DNA of 64,000 bases from Burkholderia sp. SRS-46 (GTDB taxonomy: Bacteria > Pseudomonadota > Gammaproteobacteria > Burkholderiales > Burkholderiaceae). This document shows, piece by piece, positions 59,529 through 64,000 of the stretch (positions are counted from its first letter, which is position 1; each line of letters starts with the position of its first letter). Both the position numbers and the translations under genes were made by a program. Where the stretch lies: assembly GCF_004343775.1 (NCBI RefSeq), contig NZ_PTXL01000005.1, positions 62,001 through 126,000 of the forward strand. The letters run 5' to 3'. Under the pieces are notes generated by a model that ran no database searches, was not told the origin of the DNA, and saw nothing but the letters and a program-made list of their open reading frames with translations.

Positions 59529-60542
59529 TCAGATGCCCAGCTCGGCGCGCACCGCCTGCCAGTTGCCGCGCGTCATCAGCTTGCCGCTCGTCTGCGTGTC
59601 GGCGGGCGGCGCCTTGCCGTCGCGGATCCAGTCGACGAGGTTCTGCGCGCTGTCCTTGCCGTGGTTCGTCGAGCTGACCGCGATCGTGCCGTAGAAGCCG
59701 GTCGGCTCCTTCTTCTGGAATTCGGCGAACGCCTCGCCCGCGCCGTTGATGCCGACGCCGATCACGTCCGCGGCCGGGATGTGCAGCTGCTCGGTCGCGC
59801 GCACCGCGCCGAGCACGGACTCCTCGTTCAGCGCGAACACCACCCACTTCTTCACGTTCGGATGTCGCGCGAGCACCGGTGCGGCGGCGCTGAAGCCGCC
59901 TTCGTCGTCGGTCGTCTTCTGCGGCGCGTCGAAGATGTTCTCCTTGCGGAAGCCGTTCGCGAGCAGCGCCTGGGTCGCGCCGTCGGTGCGCAGCTTCGCG
60001 GTCGGCAGCTCGTAGTTGGTCACGCGCAGCGCGCCGACTTCCTCCGGCTTCCAGCCCCGCTGCTTCATCTCGTCGGCGATCGCCTGGCCGACCTGGTTGC
60101 CGATCCTGGTCGCCGACATCCCGAGGTGCGGGACGTTCGCGAGCGGCTTGCCGGACGAATCGACGAGCTGGTCGTCGACGGTCACGAACTTCATGTTGTA
60201 GCGCTTCGCGCGCGCGGCGATCGCGGGCCCGAGCCGCACGTCGGGCGCGCAGATCACGAAGCCCTACACGCCCTGCGCGCCGAGGTTGTCGATCGCGGCG
60301 AGCGTCTTCTCGCCGTCGGGCGTGCCGATCTTCACGACCGAGAAGCCCGCCTTCCGGCCGAGCGCGCTGGCCGCGTTCTGCTCGTTGATGAACCACGCCT
60401 GCTCGGGCATCTTCACGAGAAAGCCGATCTTCAGCGGCGCATCGGCGCGGGCGGCGCCATGCATCCCGAGCGGCGCGACGCACAGCGCCGCGAGCGCGGC
60501 ACGCAGGGTCAGTCGGCGAAACGTGCGGGTCGTGCGGGTCAT
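59529..60542 (-). pseudogene. araF: AraF-type L-arabinose-binding protein with internal amber codon
   Basis: A family 1 sugar-binding protein gene (about 337 codons) whose frame is broken by TAG at 60264-60266 (minus strand). The first 92 codons give a signal peptide (ending A-R-A-D) and the start of the N-terminal lobe ([13 protein letters not shown]). The frame resumes without shift as [12 protein letters not shown] and runs through the C-terminal lobe. The expected residue is Gln (A-Q-G-V-Q-G-F), so CAG to TAG. An ATG at 60257 cannot give an exported protein. Loss would remove uptake through this importer unless suppressed. Confidence 0.9.
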
Positions 60543-60635
60543 GTCGTGTCTCCTTGTGTCAGGTCGTGGGCGACCATGGTGTGGGTATGCGTGCGCCGCG
60601 CTCGACGGCGATGCAGCGTGTTGCGGATGGCTGCG

Positions 60636-61589
<954 letters not shown>

Positions 61590-62519
61590 TCAGCGCGCCC
61601 AGCGCAACACCAGCGGATCGAGCCGGCGCGCGATCGCGATCAGCTCGGCACGCGTGTCCGGGTGCAGCTCGGGCAGCGGATGGCGCGGCCGCTCGCACGC
61701 GATCACGCCGCCTTCGCGCATCAGCGCCTTCGCGGCGAGCAGCCCCGCCTGGCGGTTCTCGTGGTTGATCAGCGGCAGCCATTTCGCGTAATGCGCACCG
61801 GCGTCGTCGAGGCGCCCTTCGCGGTGCGCGACGAGGATCGGCCGCAGGCCGTCCGGATACGCGCCGCCCGTCATCGCGCCGATCGCGCCCGCGTTCAGGT
61901 CGGCCAGCAGCGTGATCGCCTCCTCGCCGTCCCACGGCCCCTCGACCGCGTCGCCGCCGAGCCGGATCAGCTCGCGCAGCTTGTTCGCCGCGCCCGGCGT
62001 CTCGATCTTGAAGTACGCGACCTGCTCGATCTCGCGCGCCATCCGCGCGAGGAGCGGCGCGGCCAGCACGGTGCCGCTCGCCGGCGCGTCCTGGATCATG
62101 ATCGGGATGTCGAGCGCATCCGACACGCGCGCGTAGAACGCGAAGACCTGCGGCTCGGGCACGCGGAACGTCGCGCCGTGATACGGCGGCATCACCATCA
62201 CCATCGACGCGCCGAGATCCTGCGCGCGGCGGCTGCGCGCCGCGCAGACGTCCGAGCTGTAGTGCGACGTCGTCACGATCACCGGCACGCGGCCGGCGAC
62301 GTGCTCGACGATCGTGCGCGTGAGCACGTCGCGCTCGTCGTCGGCGAGCGCGAACTGCTCGGAGAAGTTCGCGAGCATGCACAGCCCGTCCGAGCCCGCG
62401 TCGATCATGAAATCGACCGCGCGCGTCTGGCTCTCGAGATCGAGCGCGCCGGTGTCGGTGAACGTCGTCGGCACGACGGGGAAAATGCCGCGATAGCGCG
62501 GCGAACGGCTGGATGTCAT
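61590..62519 (-). CDS. L-2-keto-3-deoxyarabonate dehydratase (DHDPS/NAL family)
   Basis: A 309-residue class I aldolase-fold protein, the length of Azospirillum AraD. It begins R-G-I-F-P-V-V-P-T-T-F, with the Schiff-base Lys in Y-F-K-I-E-T-P near residues 169-175 and a Tyr region near 138. In the non-phosphorylative pathway it dehydrates L-2-keto-3-deoxyarabonate to alpha-ketoglutarate semialdehyde. It lies 28 bases after the arabonate dehydratase gene on the same strand. Confidence 0.88.
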   Translation of the reverse strand: MTSSRSPRYRGIFPVVPTTFTDTGALDLESQTRAVDFMIDAGSDGLCMLANFSEQFALADDERDVLTRTIVEHVAGRVPVIVTTSHYSSDVCAARSRRAQDLGASMVMVMPPYHGATFRVPEPQVFAFYARVSDALDIPIMIQDAPASGTVLAAPLLARMAREIEQVAYFKIETPGAANKLRELIRLGGDAVEGPWDGEEAITLLADLNAGAIGAMTGGAYPDGLRPILVAHREGRLDDAGAHYAKWLPLINHENRQAGLLAAKALMREGGVIACERPRHPLPELHPDTRAELIAIARRLDPLVLRWAR

Positions 62520-62547
62520 GGTTCGGGTTCCGGTCGGGCAGGCACGC

Positions 62548-64000
62548 TCAATGCGAATGGCTCGGCACCGCCGCGCCGCGCTGGCCGACGAGGAAGTCGA
62601 GATCGCAGCCTTCGTCGGCCTGCAGCACGTGGTCGAGATACAGGCGCGCATAGCCGCCCTTGCCGAGCTGCCCCGCGACGCCGGGCGCGGCGGCCGGATC
62701 GACGTCCGACAGCCGGTGTTGCAGCTCCTCGTCGCTGATGTCGAGATGCAGCGTGCCCGCGTCGCAGTCGAGCTCGATCCAGTCGCCGCTGCGCACCGCC
62801 GCGAGCGGCCCGCCCGCCGCCGCTTCCGGCGCGACGTGCAGCACCACCGTGCCGTATGCGGTGCCGCTCATCCGCGCGTCGGAAATCCGCACCATGTCCT
62901 TCACGCCCTGCCGCAGCAGCTTCGGCGGCAGCCCCATGTTGCCGACCTCGGCCATGCCCGGATAGCCGCGCGGCCCGCAGTTCTTCAGCACCAGCACCGA
63001 GCTCGCGTCGACCTCGAGCGCTTCGTCGTTGATCGCGGCCTTGTAGTGATCGATGTTCTCGAACACCACCGCGCGGCCGCGATGCTTCAGCATTTCGGGG
63101 CTCGCCGCCGACGGCTTGAGCACCGCGCCGCGCGGCGCAAGGTTGCCGCGCAGGATGCGAATGCCGCCGTCCGCGATCAGCGGCCGGTCGAGCGGGCGGA
63201 TCACCTCGTCGTCGTGGTGCGGCGCTTCGCGCACGTTCTCCCACAGCGACTTGCCGTTCACGGTCAGCGCATCCGGGTGCGGCAGCAGCCCGCCTTCGCC
63301 GAGCCGGCGCAGCACCGCGGGCAGGCCGCCCGCGTAATAGAACGCTTCCATCAGGAAGCGGCCCGACGGCATCAGGTCGACGATCGTCGGCGTGTCGCGG
63401 CCGATGCGCATCCAGTCCTCGAGCTCGAGCGGCACGCCGACGCGCCCCGCGATCGCCTTCAGGTGGATCACCGCGTTGGTCGAGCCGCCGATCGCCGCGT
63501 TCGCGCGAATTGCGTTCTCGAACGCGGCGCGCGTGAGCACCTTCGACAGCACGAGCCCTTCGAGCGCCATCTCGACGATGCGGATGCCCGACATGTGCGC
63601 GAGCACGTAGCGCCGCGCATCGACGGCCGGGATCGCCGCGTTGTGCGGCAGCGTGACGCCGAGCGCCTCCGCGAGGCACGCCATCGTCGACGCGGTACCC
63701 ATCGTGTTGCAGGTGCCGGCCGAACGCGACATCCCCGCCTCGGCCGACAGGAAGCGATGCAGGTCGATCTCGCCGGCCTTCAGCGCTTCGTGCAGCTGCC
63801 ACACGGCGGTGCCGGAGCCAATGTCCTTGCCGTCGAGCTTGCCGTTCAGCATCGGCCCGCCCGACACGACGATCGCCGGCACGTCGCAGCTCGCCGCGCC
63901 CATCAGCAGCGCGGGCGTGGTCTTGTCGCAGCCGGCGAGCAGCACGACCGCGTCGATCGGGTTGCCGCGGATCGCCTCCTCGACGTCCATCGACGCGAGA
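62548..64000 (-). CDS. L-arabonate dehydratase (IlvD/Edd family), 5' end outside the window
   Basis: The last 484 codons of an IlvD/Edd dehydratase; the start lies beyond the right end of the window. Visible are the cluster-binding G-C-D-K-T-T-P, the G-T-C-N-T-M-G-T-A-S-T-M block and the late D-A-R-M-S-G-T block, all typical. In this cluster it would convert L-arabonate to L-2-keto-3-deoxyarabonate. It lies 28 bases before the keto-deoxy-arabonate dehydratase. The semialdehyde dehydrogenase that completes the pathway is not in the window. Confidence 0.88.
   Translation of the reverse strand, partial: LASMDVEEAIRGNPIDAVVLLAGCDKTTPALLMGAASCDVPAIVVSGGPMLNGKLDGKDIGSGTAVWQLHEALKAGEIDLHRFLSAEAGMSRSAGTCNTMGTASTMACLAEALGVTLPHNAAIPAVDARRYVLAHMSGIRIVEMALEGLVLSKVLTRAAFENAIRANAAIGGSTNAVIHLKAIAGRVGVPLELEDWMRIGRDTPTIVDLMPSGRFLMEAFYYAGGLPAVLRRLGEGGLLPHPDALTVNGKSLWENVREAPHHDDEVIRPLDRPLIADGGIRILRGNLAPRGAVLKPSAASPEMLKHRGRAVVFENIDHYKAAINDEALEVDASSVLVLKNCGPRGYPGMAEVGNMGLPPKLLRQGVKDMVRISDARMSGTAYGTVVLHVAPEAAAGGPLAAVRSGDWIELDCDAGTLHLDISDEELQHRLSDVDPAAAPGVAGQLGKGGYARLYLDHVLQADEGCDLDFLVGQRGAAVPSHSH

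Noticed and set aside
37027..60266. Amber codons as programmed pyrrolysine or recoding sites
   Set aside because: Neither gene belongs to a family known for recoding, and Gln is the expected residue at both places; a simple CAG-to-TAG change is more economical.

Overview
The window is about 67% GC, densely coded and free of phage, insertion sequences, CRISPR arrays, rRNA or tRNA genes that I can see. Gene content (FUSC-type efflux operon, Gram-negative porins, CS1-type pilin, two RidA proteins, many GntR/LysR/MarR regulators, L-arabinose oxidation, feruloyl-CoA pathway) and codon use point to a betaproteobacterium of the genus Burkholderia, probably the B. cepacia complex. The high proportion of catabolic and transport genes suggests a secondary replicon. 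The genus and replicon are inferences.

Layout. 60-4781: a four-gene tripartite efflux operon (FUSC inner-membrane protein, DUF1656, HlyD-type adaptor, NodT-type outer-membrane lipoprotein), followed by small stand-alone genes (a DOPA-dioxygenase-like protein, a SnoaL-like protein, and HlyIII/TrhA). 7291-13290: an unassigned catabolic cluster (alpha/beta hydrolase, RidA, GntR regulator, porin, NAD-dependent epimerase, MFS carrier). 13469-15766: a YbdD-type small protein with a CstA/BtsT transporter, whose leader carries two tandem hairpins next to the ribosome binding site. 16360-23847: a DapF paralogue with an altered active site, a lipoprotein, an FlxA-like protein, DAHP synthase, a YceH-family protein, a methyltransferase, an SDR and a HutC-like repressor. 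23954-28611: a PhyH dioxygenase with a solute-binding protein under a likely HutC operator, a deletion scar joining an XRE/HipB-like gene start to a truncated ankyrin gene, a LysR regulator and a CodA-like amidohydrolase.

28987-38642: a glycine-zipper lipoprotein, an amino-acid oxidation module (permease, FAD oxidoreductase, RidA, divergent XRE-cupin regulator, strong palindromic operator), a GNAT enzyme, an exported GH28 polygalacturonase, a class III aminotransferase interrupted by an amber codon, and an orphan CS1-type pilin. 39057-46557: a dihydropyrimidinase, an arylmalonate-decarboxylase-like enzyme, an MFS carrier and a GntR regulator; then an M20 amidohydrolase with diaminopropionate ammonia-lyase and a divergent Lrp regulator.

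46599-55857: a complete ferulate module. A tannase/feruloyl-esterase lipoprotein, porin and AAHS-type MFS carrier would release and import hydroxycinnamates. Fcs, Ech and Vdh would convert them to vanillate or 4-hydroxybenzoate. A MarR repressor gene lies beside them, and two near-identical palindromes head the two operons. 55915-64000: the non-phosphorylative L-arabinose pathway (lactonase, AraHGF-type ABC importer, L-arabinose 1-dehydrogenase, 2-keto-3-deoxy-arabonate dehydratase, and arabonate dehydratase cut by the window end). Its binding-protein gene carries a second amber codon. Both amber codons look like CAG-to-TAG changes.
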